A DNA stretch of 64,000 bases from Petrolisthes cinctipes (Eukaryota; Arthropoda; Malacostraca; Decapoda; Porcellanidae), in NCBI GenBank assembly GCA_033782935.1, contig JAWQEG010000128.1:1426001-1490000 (forward strand). The letters run 5' to 3'. Made by a program: the position numbers and the translations under genes. Below, one piece after another: positions 36,201-48,600 of the stretch (its first letter is position 1; each line of letters begins with the position of its first letter). Under the pieces are notes generated by a model that worked only from the letters and a program-made list of their open reading frames with translations, was not told the origin of the DNA and did no database searches.

Positions 36201-36546
36201 GTCCCAGAAGCGATCTGTACATGTCTACTCCATGTTAGAGTATTTTCAAAATTCAGGCCCAAAACATGCTGAAAATCGATATTTTTGGTGCCCAAAGTCA
36301 ATATGTGCATGTATCTTCTGTACCCGTTTATATCTCAAATTCAGGCTCAAAACACCCGAAAATTCAATATTTTGGGGTCCCAGAAGCAATCTGTATAGTG
36401 CTAGAATATTTTCAAAATATAGGCTAAAAACATGCTAAAAATCAATCTTTTAGGTGCCAAAAAGTCGATATCTCAAATTCAGTAGCAAAACACCCGAAAA
36501 TTCGATATTTAGGGGTCCCAGAAGCGATCTGTACATGCCTACTCCG
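33264..36546 (+). repeat. Re-copy of 26902-28729 (offset 6362) and following monomers
   Basis: Copied part: A 33264, B1 33412, C1 33589, A2 33765, B2 33913, C2 34090, A1 34266, B1 34414, A2 34591, B2 34739, C2 34916. It keeps the markers caaggtcaatatg, gtcattatgtgc, tcaaaaaataggc and aaaaacgacatt. Then: A1 35092, B1 35240 (tacacgctc), C1d 35417, A1 35583, B1 35731, A2 35908, B2 36056, C2d 36233, A1 36399. The 35240-35582 pair matches the ends of the palindrome HOR units, but the following A1 at 35583 is not inverted. Confidence 0.82.
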
Positions 36547-37214
36547 TGTTAGAGTATTTTCAAAATACATGCTCAAAACATACTGAAAATCGATCTTTTA
36601 GGTGCACAAAAGTCGATATGTGCATGCATCTTCAGTACCCGTTTATATCTCAAATTCAGGCTCAAAACACCCGAAAATTCAATATTTTGGGGTCCCAGAA
36701 GCAATCTGTACATGCCTACTCAGTGTTAGAGTATTTTCAAAATACAGGCCCAAAACATGCTGAAAATCGATATTTTAGATGCCCAAAGTCAATATGTGCA
36801 TGTATCTTCTGTACCCGTTTATATCTCAAATTCAGGCTCAAAACACCCGAAAATTCAATATTTTGGGGTCCCAGAAGCAATCTGTACATGCCTAAACAGT
36901 GCTAGAATATTTTCAAAATATAGGCTAAAAACATGCTAAAAATCGACATTTTAGGTGCCAAAAAATCGATATATCAAATTCAGTCCTAAAACACCCGAAA
37001 ATTCGATATTTAGAGGTCCCAGAAGGTATCTGTACATGCCTACTCCGTGTTAGAGTATTTTCAAAATACAGGCCAAAAACATACTGAAAATCGATCTTTT
37101 AGGTGCCCAAAAGTCGATATGTGCATGTATCTTCTGTACCCGTTTATATCTCAAATTCAGGCTCAAAACACCCGAAAATTCAATATTTTGGGGTCCCAGA
37201 AGCAATCTGTACAG

Positions 37215-37443
37215 TGCTAGAATATTTTCAAAATATAGGCTTAAAACATGCTAAAAATCGATCTTTTAAGTGCCAAAAAGTCGATATCTCAAATTCAGTC
37301 CCAAAACACCCGAAAATTCGATATTTAGGGGTCCCAGAAGCGATCTGTAGTGCATGCATCTTCAGTACCCGTTTATATCTCAAATTCAGGCTCAAAACAC
37401 CCGAAAATTCAATATTTTGGGGTCCCAGAAGCAATCTGTACAG
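37215..37443 (+). repeat. Fused A-B monomer, 229 bp
   Basis: An A1-type monomer (ataggcttaaaacatgc, cttttaagtgcc) runs to gcgatctgta and is joined directly to the middle of a B1 monomer at gtgcatgcatcttcag. It therefore has the ctcaaattc to ggtcccagaag module twice. It ends with the 10-bp-deleted ctgtacagtgc junction. It is the first of two tandem fused units. Confidence 0.88.
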
Positions 37444-37682
37444 TGCTAGAATATTTTCAAAATATAGGCTTAAAACATGCTAAAAATCGATCTTTTAAGT
37501 GCCAAAAAGTCGATATCTCAAATTCAGTCCCAAAACACCCGAAAATTCGATATTTAGGGGTCCCAGAAGCGATCTGTAGTGCATGCATCTTCAGTACCCG
37601 TTTATATCTCAAATTCAGGCTCAAAACACCCGAAAATTCAATATTTTGGGGTCCCAGAAGCAATCTTTACATGCCTACACAG
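37444..37682 (+). repeat. Fused A-B monomer, 239 bp
   Basis: This has the same fusion as the preceding unit, but its 3' end keeps the full ctttacatgcctacacag sequence, making it 10 bp longer. Two in a row imply that the fused form was itself tandemly duplicated before the 1963-bp unit was copied. Confidence 0.87.
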
Positions 37683-38509
37683 TGCTAGAATATTTTCAAA
37701 ATATAGGCTAAAAACATTCTAAAAATCGATCTTTTAGGTGCCAAAAAATCGATATCTCAAATTCCGTCCCAAAACACCCGAAAATTCGATATTTAAAGGT
37801 CCCAGAAGGTATCTGTATGTGCCTACTCCGTGTTAGAGTATTTTCAAAATACAGGCCAAAAACATACTGAAAATCGATCTGTTAGGTGCCCAAAAGTCGA
37901 TATGTGCATGCATCTTCTGTACCCGTTTATATCTCAAATTCTGGCTCAAAACACCCGAAAATTCAATATTTTGGGGTCCCAGAAGCAATCTGTACATGCC
38001 TACTCAGTGCTAGAATATTTTCAAAATATAGGCTAAAAACATGCTAAAAATCGATCTTTTAGGTGCCAAAAAGTCGATATCTCAAATTCAGTCCCAAAAC
38101 ACCCGAAAATTCGATATTTAGGGGTCCCAGAAGTGATCTGTACATGCCTACTCCGTGTTAGAGTATTTTCAAAATACATGCTCAAAACATACTGAAAATC
38201 GATCTTTTAGGTGCACAAAAGTCGACATGTGCATGCATCTTCAGTACCCGTTTATATCTCAAATTCAGGCTCAAAACACCCGAAAATTCAATATTTTGGG
38301 GTCCCAGAAGCAATCTGTACATGCCTACTCAGTGTTAGAGTATTTTCAAAATACAGGCCCAAAACATGCTGAAAATCGATATTTTAGATGCCCAAAGTCA
38401 ATATGTGCATGTATCTTCTGTACCCGTTTATATCTCAAATTCAGTCCCAAAACACCCGAAAATTCGATATTTAGGGGTCCCAGAAGCGATCTGTACATGT
38501 CCTACTCCG

Positions 38510-40472
38510 TGTTAGAGTATTTTCAAAATACATGCTCAAAACATACTGAAAATCGATCTTTTAGGTGCACAAAAGTCGATATGTGCATGCATCTTCAGTA
38601 CCCGTTTATATCTCAAATTCAGGCTCAAAACACCCGAAAATTCAATATTTTGGGGTCCCAGAAGCAATCTGTACATGCCTACTCAGTGTTAGAGTATTTT
38701 CAAAATACAGGCCCAAAACATGCTGAAAATCGATATTTTAGATGCCCAAAGTCAATATGTGCATGTATCTTCTGTACCCGTTTATATCTCAAATTCAGGC
38801 TCAAAACACCCGAAAATTCAATATTTTGGGGTCCCAGAAGCAATCTGTACATGCCTAAACAGTGCTAGAATATTTTCAAAATATAGGCTAAAAACATGCT
38901 AAAAATCGACATTTTAGGTGCCAAAAAATCGATATATCAAATTCAGTCCTAAAACACCCGAAAATTCGATATTTAGAGGTCCCAGAAGGTATCTGTACAT
39001 GCCTACTCCGTGTTAGAGTATTTTCAAAATACAGGCCAAAAACATACTGAAAATCGATCTTTTAGGTGCCCAAAAGTCGATATGTGCATCCATCTTCTGT
39101 ACCCGTTTATATCTCAAATTCAGGCTCAAAACACCCGAAAATTCAATATTTTGGGGTCCCAGAAGCAATCTGTACAGTGCTAGAATATTTTCAAAATATA
39201 GGCTTAAAACATGCTAAAAATCGATCTTTTAAGTGCCAAAAAGTCGATATCTCAAATTCAGTCCCAAAACACCCGAAAATTCGATATTTAGGGGTCCCAG
39301 AAGCGATCTGTAGTGCATGCATCTTCAGTACCCGTTTATATCTCAAATTCAGGCTCAAAACACCCGAAAATTCAATATTTTGGGGTCCCAGAAGCAATCT
39401 GTACAGTGCTAGAATATTTTCAAAATATAGGCTTAAAACATGCTAAAAATCGATCTTTTAAGTGCCAAAAAGTCGATATCTCAAATTCAGTCCCAAAACA
39501 CCCGAAAATTCGATATTTAGGGGTCCCAGAAGCGATCTGTAGTGCATGCATCTTCAGTACCCGTTTATATCTCAAATTCAGGCTCAAAACACCCGAAAAT
39601 TCAATATTTTGGGGTCCCAGAAGCAATCTTTACATGCCTACACAGTGCTAGAATATTTTCAAAATATAGGCTAAAAACATTCTAAAAATCGATCTTTTAG
39701 GTGCCAAAAAATCGATATCTCAAATTCCGTCCCAAAACACCCGAAAATTCGATATTTAAAGGTCCCAGAAGGTATCTGTATGTGCCTACTTCGTGTTAGA
39801 GTATTTTCAAAATACAGGCCAAAAACATACTGAAAATCGATCTGTTAGGTGCCCAAAAGTCGATATGTGCATGCATCTTCTGTACCCGTTTATATCTCAA
39901 ATTCTGGCTCAAAACACCCGAAAATTCAATATTTTGGGGTCCCAGAAGCAATCTGTACATGCCTACTCAGTGCTAGAATATTTTCAAAATATAGGCTAAA
40001 AACATGCTAAAAATCGATCTTTTAGGTGCCAAAAAGTCGATATCTCAAATTCAGTCCCAAAACACCCGAAAATTCGATATTTAGGGGTCCCAGAAGTGAT
40101 CTGTACATGCCTACTCCGTGTTAGAGTATTTTCAAAATACATGCTCAAAACATACTGAAAATCGATCTTTTAGGTGCACAAAAGTCGACATGTGCATGCA
40201 TCTTCAGTACCCGTTTATATCTCAAATTCAGGCTCAAAACACCCGAAAATTCAATATTTTGGGGTCCCAGAAGCAATCTGTACATGCCTACTCAGTGTTA
40301 GAGTATTTTCAAAATACAGGCCCAAAACATGCTGAAAATCGATATTTTAGATGCCCAAAGTCAATATGTGCATGTATCTTCTGTACCCGTTTATATCTCA
40401 AATTCAGTCCCAAAACACCCGAAAATTCGATATTTAGGGGTCCCAGAAGCGATCTGTACATGTCCTACTCCG
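38510..40472 (+). repeat. 1963-bp HOR, copy 2
   Basis: Order: B1 38510, C1 38687, A2 38863, B2/C 39011, fused 39178, fused 39407, A 39646, B2/B1 39794, A1 39971, B1 40119, C1/A 40296. Every private marker of copy 1 is repeated. The differences I noted include gtgcatccatc near 39087 and gcctacttcg near 39787, so the copies are nearly identical. Confidence 0.88.
39178..39645 (+). repeat. Second pair of fused A-B monomers (229 + 239 bp)
   Basis: The units 39178-39406 and 39407-39645 are the offset-1963 counterparts of those at 37215 and 37444, with the same A-to-B junction (gatctgta joined to gtgcatgc). They are absent from the next HOR copy. Confidence 0.87.
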
Positions 40473-41652
40473 TGTTAGAGTATTTTCAAAATACATGCTC
40501 AAAACATACTGAAAATCGATCTTTTAGGTGCACAAAAGTCGATATGTGCATGCATCTTCAGTACCCGTTTATATCTCAAATTCAGGCTCAAAACACCCGA
40601 AAATTCAATATTTTGGGGTCCCAGAAGCAATCTGTACATGCCTACTCAGTGTTAGAGTATTTTCAAAATACAGGTTCAAAACATGCTGAAAATCGATATT
40701 TTAGATGCCCAAAGTCAATATGTGCATGTATCTTCTGTACCCGTTTATATCTCAAATTCAGGCTCAAAACACCCGAAAAATCAATATTTTGGGGTCCCAG
40801 AAGCAATCTGTACATGCCTACACAGTGCTAGAATATTTTCAAAATATAGGCTAAAAACATGCTAAAAATCGACATTTTAGGTGCCAAAAAATCGATATCT
40901 CAAATTCAGTCCCAAAACACCCGAAAATTCGATATTAAGAGGTCCCAGAAGGTATCTGTACATGCCTACTCCGTGTTAGAGTATTTTCAAAATACAGGCC
41001 AAAAACATACTGAAAATCGATCTGTTAGGTGCCCAAAAGTCGATATGTGCATGCATCTTCTGTACCCGTTTATATCTCAAATTCTGGCTCAAAACACCCG
41101 AAAATTCAATATTTTGGGGTCCCAGAAGCAATCTGTACATGCCTACTCAGTGCTAGAATATTTTCAAAATATAGGCTAAAAACATGCTAAAAATCGATCT
41201 TTTAGGTGCCAAAAAGTCGATATCTCAAATTCAGTCCCAAAACACCCGAAAATTCGATATTTAGGGGTCCCAGAAGTGATCTGTACATGCCTACTCCGTG
41301 TTAGAGTATTTTCAAAATACATGCTCAAAACATACTGAAAATCGATCTTTTAGGTGCACAAAAGTCGATATGTGCATGCATCTTCAGTACCCGTTTATAT
41401 CTCAAATTCAGGCTCAAAACACCCGAAAATTCAATATTTTGGGGTCCCAGAAGCAATCTGTACATGCCTACTCAGTGTTAGAGTATTTTCAAAATACAGG
41501 CCCAAAACATGCTGAAAATCGATATTTTAGATGCCCAAAGTCAATATGTGCATGTATCTTCTGTACCCGTTTATATCTCAAATTCAGTCCCAAAACACTC
41601 GAAAATTCGATATTTAGGGGTCCCAGAAGCGATCTGTACATGTCCTACTCCG
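40473..41652 (+). repeat. 1963-bp HOR, deleted copy 3 (1180 bp)
   Basis: Order: B1 40473, C1 40650, A2 40826, B2/B1 40974, A1 41151, B1 41299, C1/A 41476. Relative to copy 2 it lacks exactly B2/C, both fused units and one A monomer: 167 + 229 + 239 + 148 = 783 bp, which equals 1963 - 1180. This fits unequal crossing-over between the two A monomers flanking the fused pair. Confidence 0.87.
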
Positions 41653-42506
41653 TGTTAGAGTATTTTCAAAATACATGCTCAAAACATACTGAAAATCGAT
41701 CTTTTAGGTGCACAAAAGTCGATATGTGCATGCATCTTCAGTACCCGTTTATATCTCAAATTCAGGCTCAAAACACCCGAAAATTCAATATTTTGGGGTC
41801 CCAGAAGCAATCTGTACATGCCTACTCAGTGTTAGAGTATTTTCAAAATACAGGCCCAAAACATGCTTATAATCGATATTTTAGATGCCCAAAGTCAATA
41901 TGTGCATGTATCTTCTGTACCCGTTTATATCTCAAATTCAGGCTCAAAACACCCGAAAAATCAATATTTTGGGGTCCCAGAAGCAATCTGTACATGCCTA
42001 CACAGTGCTAGAATATTTTCAAAATATAGGCTAAAAACATGCTAAAAATCGACATTTTAGGTGCCAAAAAATCGATATCTCAAATTCAGTCCCAAAACAC
42101 CCGAAAATTCGATATTTAGAGGTCCCAGAAGGTATCTGTACATGCCTACTCCGTGTTAGAGTATTTTCAAAATACAGGCCAAAAACATACTGAAAATCGA
42201 TCTTTTAGGTGCCCAAAAGTCAATATGTGCATGCATCTTCTGTACCCGTTTATATCTCAAATTCTGGCCCTAAACACCCGAAAATTCGATATTTTGGGGT
42301 CCCAGAAGCGATCTGTACATGCCTACTCCGTGTTAGAGTATTTTCAAAATTCAGGCCCAAAACATGCTGAAAATCGATATTTTTGGTGCCCAAAGTCAAT
42401 ATGTGCATGTATCTTCTGTACCCGTTTATATCTCAAATTCAGGCTCAAAACACCCGAAAATTCAATATTTTGGGGTCCCAGAAGCAATCTGTACATGCCT
42501 ACTCAG
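41653..42506 (+). repeat. 1963-bp HOR, partial copy 4 merging into A2 B2 C2
   Basis: Order: B1 41653, C1 41830 (atgcttataatcg; aaaaatcaatatt, shared with 40650), A2 42006, B2 42154 (aaagtcaatatg), C2 42331. After A2 the order returns to the ordinary B2-C2 of the hexamer. Confidence 0.83.
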
Positions 42507-43658
42507 TGCTAGAATATTTTCAAAATGTAGGCTAAAAACATGCAAAAAATCGATCTTTTAGGTGCCAAAAAGTCGATATCTCAAATTCAGTCCCAAAACA
42601 CCCGAAAATTCGATATTTAGGGGTCCCAGAAGCGATCTGTACATGCCTACTCCGTGTTAGAGTATTTTCAAAATACATGCTCAAAACATATTGAAAATCG
42701 ATCTTTTAGGTGCACAAAAGTCGATATGTGCATGCATCTTCAGTACCCGTTTATATCTCAAATTCAGGCTGAAAACACCCGAAAATTCAATATTTTGGGG
42801 TCCCAGAAGCAATCTGTACATGCCTACTCAGTGTTAGAGTATTTTCAAAATACAGGCCCAAAACATGCTGAAAATCGATATTTTAGATGCCAAAAGTCAA
42901 TATGTGCATGTATCTTCTGTACCCGTTTATATCTCAAATTCAGGCTCAAAACACCCGAAAATTCAATATTTTGGGGTCCCAGAAGCAATCTGTACATGCC
43001 TACACAGTGCTAGAATATTTACAAAATAAAGGCTAAAAACATGCTAAAAATCGACATTTTAGGTGCCAAAAAATCGATATCTCAAATTCAGTCCCAAAAC
43101 ACCCGAAAATTCGATATTTAGAGGTCCCAGAAGGTATCTGTACATGCCTACTCCGTGTTAGAGTATTTTCAAAATTCAGGCCCAAAACATGCTGAAAATC
43201 GATATTTTTGGTGCCCAAAGTCAATATGTGCATGTATCTTCTGTACCCGTTTATATCTCAAATTCAGGCTCAAAACACCCAAAATTCGATATTTTGGGGT
43301 CCCAGAAGCAATCTGTACATGCCTACTCAGTGCTAGAATATTTTCAAAATATAGGCTAAAAACATGCTAAAAATCGATCTTTTAGGTGCCAAAAAGTCGA
43401 TATCTCAAATTCAGTCCCAAAACACCCGAAAATTCGATATTTAGGGGTCCCAGAAGCGATCTGTACATGCCTACTCCGTGTTAGAGTATTTTCAAAATAC
43501 ATGCTAAAAAAAACATAATGAAAATCGATCATTTAGGTGCACAAAAGTCGATATGTGCATGCATCTTCAGTACCCGTTTATATCTCAAATTCATACTCAA
43601 AACACCCGAAAATTCGATATTTTGGGGTCCCAGAAGCAATCTGTACATGCCTACTCAG
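42507..43658 (+). repeat. 1152-bp HOR lacking B2, copy 1
   Basis: Order: A1 42507 (aaatgtaggc, catgcaaaaaatcg), B1 42655 (catattgaaaatc, ggctgaaaacac), C1 42832 (gatgccaaaagtc), A2 43008 (tttacaaaataaaggc), C2 43156 (175 bp, cacccaaaattcg), A1 43331, B1 43479 (180 bp, extra A's in catgctaaaaaaaacataatg). B2 is missing between A2 and C2. Confidence 0.87.
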
Positions 43659-44482
43659 TGCTAGAATATTTTCAAAATGTAGGCTAAAAACATGCAAAAA
43701 ATCGATCTTTTAGGTGCCAAAAAGTCGATATCTCAAATTCAGTCCCAAAACACCCGAAAATTCGATATTTAGGGGTCCCAGAAGCGATCTGTACATGCCT
43801 ACTCCGTGTTAGAGTATTTTCAAAATACATGCTCAAAACATATTGAAAATCGATCTTTTAGGTGCACAAAAGTCGATATGTGCATGCATCTTCAGTACCC
43901 GTTTATATCTCAAATTCAGGCTGAAAACACCCGAAAATTCAATATTTTGGGGTCCCAGAAGCAATCTGTACATGCCTACTCAGTGTTAGAGTATTTTCAA
44001 AATACAGGCCCAAAACATGCTGAAAATCGATATTTTAGATGCCAAAAGTCAATATGTGCATGTATCTTCTGTACCCGTTTATATCTCAAATTCAGGCTCA
44101 AAACACCCGAAAATTCAATATTTTGGGGTCCCAGAAGCAATCTGTACATGCCTACACAGTGCTAGAATATTTACAAAATAAAGGCTAAAAACATGCTAAA
44201 AATCGACATTTTAGGTGCCAAAAAATCGATATCTCAAATTCAGTCCCAAAACACCCGAAAATTCGATATTTAGAGGTCCCAGAAGGTATCTGTACATGCC
44301 TACTCCGTGTTAGAGTATTTTCAAAATTCAGGCCCAAAACATGCTGAAAATCGATATTTTTGGTGCCCAAAGTCAATATGTGCATGTATCTTCTGTACCC
44401 GTTTATATCTCAAATTCAGGCTCAAAACACCCAAAATTCGATATTTTGGGGTCCCAGAAGCAATCTGTACATGCCTACTCAG
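43659..44482 (+). repeat. 824-bp shortened copy of the same HOR
   Basis: Order: A1 43659, B1 43807, C1 43984, A2 44160, C2 44308, with all private markers of copy 1. The final A1-B1 pair (328 bp) is missing: 1152 - 824 = 328 = 148 + 180. Confidence 0.87.
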
Positions 44483-45634
44483 TGCTAGAATATTTTCAAA
44501 ATGTAGGCTAAAAACATGCAAAAAATCGATCTTTTAGGTGCCAAAAAGTCGATATCTCAAATTCAGTCCCAAAACACCCGAAAATTCGATATTTAGGGGT
44601 CCCAGAAGCGATCTGTACATGCCTACTCCGTGTTAGAGTATTTTCAAAATACATGCTCAAAACATATTGAAAATCGATCTTTTAGGTGCACAAAAGTCGA
44701 TATGTGCATGCATCTTCAGTACCCGTTTATATCTCAAATTCAGGCTGAAAACACCCGAAAATTCAATATTTTGGGGTCCCAGAAGCAATCTGTACATGCC
44801 TACTCAGTGTTAGAGTATTTTCAAAATACAGGCCCAAAACATGCTGAAAATCGATATTTTAGATGCCAAAAGTCAATATGTGCATGTATCTTCTGTACCC
44901 GTTTATATCTCAAATTCAGGCTCAAAACACCCGAAAATTCAATATTTTGGGGTCCCAGAAGCAATCTGTACATGCCTACACAGTGCTAGAATATTTACAA
45001 AATAAAGGCTAAAAACATGCTAAAAATCGACATTTTAGGTGCCAAAAAATCGATATCTCAAATTCAGTCCCAAAACACCCGAAAATTCGATATTTAGAGG
45101 TCCCAGAAGGTATCTGTACATGCCTACTCCGTGTTAGAGTATTTTCAAAATTCAGGCCCAAAACATGCTGAAAATCGATATTTTTGGTGCCCAAAGTCAA
45201 TATGTGCATGTATCTTCTGTACCCGTTTATATCTCAAATTCAGGCTCAAAACACCCAAAATTCGATATTTTGGGGTCCCAGAAGCAATCTGTACATGCCT
45301 ACTCAGTGCTAGAATATTTTCAAAATATAGGCTAAAAACATGCTAAAAATCGATCTTTTAGGTGCCAAAAAGTCGATATCTCAAATTCAGTCCCAAAACA
45401 CCCGAAAATTCGATATTTAGGGGTCCCAGAAGCGATCTGTACATGCCTACTCCGTGTTAGAGTATTTTCAAAATACATGCTAAAAAAAACATAATGAAAA
45501 TCGATCATTTAGGTGCACAAAAGTCGATATGTGCATGCATCTTCAGTACCCGTTTATATCTCAAATTCATACTCAAAACACCCGAAAATTCGATATTTTG
45601 GGGTCCCAGAAGCAATCTGTACATGCCTACTCAG
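44483..45634 (+). repeat. 1152-bp HOR, copy 3
   Basis: Order: A1 44483, B1 44631, C1 44808, A2 44984, C2 45132, A1 45307, B1 45455 (180 bp). It matches copy 1 monomer for monomer, including the eight-A run in the last B1. Confidence 0.87.
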
Positions 45635-48600
45635 TGTTAGAGCATTTTCAAAATACAGGCCCAAAACATGCTGAAAATCGATAATTTAGATGTCCAAAGT
45701 CAATATGTGCATGTATCTTCTGTACCCGTTTATATCTCAAATTCAGGCTCAAAACACCCGAAAATTCAATATTTTGGGGTCCCAGAAGCAATCTGTACAT
45801 GCCTACACAGTGCTAGAATATTTTCAAAATATAGGCTAAAAACATGCTAAAAATCGACATTTTAGGTGCCAAAAAATCGATATCTCAAATTCAGTCCCAA
45901 AACACCCGAAAATTCGATATTTAGAGGTCCCAGAAGGTATCTGTACATGCCTACTCCGTGTTAGAGTATTTTCAAAATACAGGCTAAAAACATACTGAAA
46001 ATCGATATTTTTGGTGCCCAAAGTCAATATGTGCATGTATCTTCTGTACCCGTTTATATCTCAAATTCAGGCTCAAAACACCCGAAAATTCAATATTTTG
46101 GGGTCCCAGAAGCAATCTGTACATGCCTACTCAGTGCTAGAATATTTTCAAAATGTAGGCTAAAAACATGCTAAAAATCGATCTTTTAGGTGCCAAAAAG
46201 TCGATATCTCAAATTCAGTCCCAAAACACCCAAAAATTCGATATTTAGGTGTCCCAGAAGCGATCTGTACATGCCTACTCCGTGTTTGAGTATTTTCAAA
46301 ATACATGCTCAAAACATACTGAAAATCGATCTTTTAGGTGCACAAAAGTCGATATGTGCATGCATCTTCAGTACCCGTTTATATCTCAAATTCTGGCCCT
46401 AAACACCCGAAAATTCGATATTTTGGGGTCCCAGAAGCGATCTGTACATGCCTACTCAGTGTTAGAGTATTTTCAAAATACAGGCCCAAAACATGCTGAA
46501 AATCGATATTTTAGATGCCCAAAGTCAATATGTGCATGTATCTTCTGTACCCGTTTATATCTCAAATTCAGGCTTAAAACATCCGAAAATTCAATATTTT
46601 GGGGTCCGAGAAGCAATCTGTACATGCCTACACAGTGCTAGAATATTTTCAAAATATAGGCTAAAAACATGCTAAAAATCGATCTTTTAGGTGCCAAAAA
46701 GTCGATATCTCAAATTCAGTCCCAAAACACCCGAAAATTCGATATTTAGGGGTCCCAGAAGCGATCTGTACATGCCTACTCCGTGTTAGAGTATTTTCAA
46801 AATACATGCTCAAAACATACTGAAAATCGATCTTTTAGGTGCACAAAAGTCGATATGTGCATGCATCTTCAGTACCCGTTTATATCTCAAATTCAGGCTC
46901 AAAACACCCAAAAAATTCAATATTTTGGGGTCCCAGAAGCAATCTGTACATGCCTACTCAGTGTTAGAGTATTTTCAAAATACAGGCCCAAAACATGCTG
47001 AAAATCGATATTTTAGATGCCCAAAGTCAATATGTGCATGTATCTTCTGTACCCGTTTATATCTCAAATTCAGGCTCAAAACACCCGAAAATTCAATATT
47101 TTGGGGTCCCAGAAGCAATCTGTACATTCCTACACAGTGCTAGAATATTTTCAAAATATAGGCTAAAAACATGCTAAAAATCGACATTTTAGGTGCCAAA
47201 AAATCGATATCTCAAATTCAGTCCCAAAACACCCGAAAATTCGATATTTAGAGTTCTCAGAAGGTATCTGTACATGCCTACTCCGTGTTAGAATACTTTC
47301 AAAATACATGCTCAAAACATACTGAAAATCGATCTTTTAGGTGCCCAAAAGTCGATATGTGCATGCATCTTCTGTACCCGTTTATATCTCAAATTCTGGC
47401 CCTAAACACCCGAAAATTCGATATTTTGGGGTCCCAGAAGCGATCTGTACATGCCTACTCCGTGTTAGAGTATTTTCAAAATTCAGGCCCAAAACATGCT
47501 GAAAATCGATATTTTAGATGCCCAAAGTCAATATGTGCATGTATCTTCTGTACCCGTTTATATCTCAAATTCAGGCTCAAAACACCCGATAATTCAATAT
47601 TTTGAAGTCCCAGAAGCAATCTGTACATGCCTACACAGTGCTAGGATATTTTCAAAATATAGGCTAAAAACATGCTAAAAATCGACATTTTAGGTGCCAA
47701 AAAATCGATATCTCAAATTCTGTCCCAAAACACCCGAAAATTCGATATTTAGAGTTCCCAGAAGGTATCTGTACATGCCTACTCCGTGTTAGAGTATTTT
47801 CAAAATACAGGCCAAAAACATACTGAAAATCGATCTTTTAGGTGCCCAAAAGTCGATATGTGCATGCATCTTCTGCACCCGTTTATATCTCAAATTCTGG
47901 CCCTAAACACCCGAAATTTCGATATTTTGGGGTCCCAGAAGCGATCTGTACATGCCTACTCCGTGTTAGAGTATTTTCAAAATTCAGGCCCAAAACATGC
48001 TGAAAATCGATATTTTTGGTGCCCAAAGTCAATATGTGCATGTATCTTCTGTACCCGTTTATATTTCAAATTCAGGCTCAAAACACCCGAAAATTCAATA
48101 TTTTGGGGTCCCAGAAGCAATCTGTACATGCCTACTCAGTGCTAGAATATTTTAAAAATATAGGCTAAAAACATGCTAAAAATCGATCTTTTAGGTTCCA
48201 AAAAGTCGATATCTCAAATTCAGTCCCAAAACACCCGAAAATTCGATATTTAGGGGTCCCAGAAGCGATCTGTACATGCCTACTCCGTGTTAGAGTATTT
48301 TCAAAATACATGCTCAAAACATACTGAAAATCGATCTTTTAGGTGCACAAAAGTCGATATGTGCATGCATCTTCAGTACCCGTTTATATCTCAAATTCAG
48401 GCTCAAAACACCAGAAAATTCGATATTTTGGGGTCCCAGAAGCAATCTGTACATGCCTACTCAGTGTTAGAGTATTTTCAAAATACAGGCCCAAAACATG
48501 CTGAAAATCGATATTTTAGATGCCCAAAGTCAATATGTGCATGTATCTTCTGTACCCGTTTATATCTCAAATTCAGGCTCAAAACACCCGAAAATTCAAT

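Larger units (their letters stand above)
36547..38509 (+). repeat. 1963-bp HOR, copy 1
   Basis: Order: B1 36547, C1 36724, A2 36900 (atatcaaattcagtcct), B2/C chimera 37048 (167 bp), fused unit 37215, fused unit 37444, A 37683 (aacattctaaaaatc), B2/B1 chimera 37831 (ctgttaggtgccc, ctggctcaaaac), A1 38008, B1 38156 (gtcgacatgtgc), C1/A chimera 38333 (ends acatgtcctactccg with one extra base). Confidence 0.88.
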
